64,000 nt of DNA. Origin: Aestuariirhabdus sp049985285 (GTDB taxonomy: Bacteria; Pseudomonadota; Gammaproteobacteria; Pseudomonadales; Aestuariirhabdaceae). The stretch spans positions 310,001 through 374,000 of the forward strand of contig NZ_JBNIEU010000002.1 of assembly GCF_049985285.1 (NCBI RefSeq), read 5' to 3'. The notes beneath the pieces are model-generated. The model saw only the letters and a list, made by a program, of their open reading frames with translations, was not told the origin of the DNA and did not search any database. Positions 63,836-64,000 of the stretch are shown in pieces. How positions within the stretch are numbered: the stretch's first letter is position 1; each line of letters starts with the position of its first letter. Both the position numbers and the translations under genes were made by a program.

Positions 63836-64000
63836 GTGATCAAAGTGTTGTTTTTCGCCCGTTATGCTGAAGAGCTGGGGCAGCGTGAGCTGGAATGGCC
63901 GGCCCAGGGCGAGTTGCGGGTGGCTGAGTTGTTGGGTGCCCTGAAACAGAAGGGGGAACGCTGGCAGAGCGTGCTGGAAAATCCAAATCTTATCGTATCG
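63836..64000 (+). CDS. moaD: Molybdopterin synthase small subunit, 5' end (cut by window)
   Basis: The frame starts at GTG 63836, with AAAGGAGT about eight bases before it, and runs to the window end (55 codons). The opening VLFFARYAEELGQREL is typical of MoaD, the ubiquitin-like sulfur carrier of molybdopterin synthase. The functional C-terminal GG lies outside the window. The 196 bases between pepQ and this gene show GC-rich inverted repeats but no feature I can name. Confidence 0.85.
   Translation, partial: MIKVLFFARYAEELGQRELEWPAQGELRVAELLGALKQKGERWQSVLENPNLIVS

Noticed and set aside
63636..63839. 67-codon frame between pepQ and moaD
   Set aside because: It overlaps the pepQ stop and the moaD start codon, has no ribosome binding site and no conserved look; moaD has its own AAAGGAGT.

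Overview
The window is a chromosomal segment from what looks like a marine gammaproteobacterium of the Oceanospirillales/Pseudomonadales type. This rests on gene identity only: RimK, PtsP, FolE/FolM, FadE, BioA and PepQ closely resemble the gammaproteobacterial forms. The sodium-linked Mnh/Pha antiporter, the TRAP transporter and the TrhO/ChrR-type gene clusters fit a marine member. No rRNA, tRNA, CRISPR array, prophage or insertion sequence was recognised. Base composition looks even, and apart from one decayed gene the window reads as stable core and accessory chromosome.

Layout. 1-9100: the 3' end of leuA with a clear terminator; a rimK / M14 deacylase / rimB-type protease operon (ribosomal protein S6 tail modification) with a C11 tract in its leader; zntB and a large MscS-type channel; and ptsP (nitrogen PTS enzyme I). 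9156-14993: a six-gene group 2 Na+/H+ antiporter operon with fused A and B subunits, read leftward. 15329-17097: an old-yellow-enzyme gene divergent from its probable MerR-type regulator, with a textbook 19-bp-spacer MerR promoter. 17152-19236: a NapC/NirT-type tetraheme cytochrome and an octaheme hydroxylamine-oxidoreductase-family cytochrome behind a perfect FNR box.

20506-29496: a catabolic locus read leftward from an N-formylglutamate amidohydrolase-family gene through a TRAP transporter (dctQ, dctM, dctP), a PuuA-like glutamine synthetase, an aldehyde dehydrogenase and an iron alcohol dehydrogenase. It is divergent from an RpiR-type regulator, with twin palindromes between them. The enzyme set suggests uptake and gamma-glutamylation of an amino alcohol, two oxidations, then removal of the glutamyl group. 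29581-38535: a double DSBA-domain protein, a patatin, fadE, a beta-barrel protein, a SYLF protein, a solute-binding protein and a decayed agmatinase.

39657-50192: a stress regulon centred on an ECF sigma factor and a ChrR-type zinc/cupin anti-sigma factor. Two divergent promoters of the form TGATCC-N18-TATA.. sit between the sigma gene and a seven-gene lipid-modification operon (NTF2-like, SDR, FAD oxidoreductase, DUF1365, cyclopropane-fatty-acid synthase, DUF2878, secreted unknown). A related site precedes folE-folM-DUF4345, which suggests pterin synthesis joins the same response. This is the most promising region for undescribed biology.

50651-64000: a tripartite RND efflux operon with an octanucleotide repeat just upstream, a chemoreceptor, a degenerate-GGDEF/intact-EAL protein, bioA, pepQ, and the start of moaD, cut by the window end.
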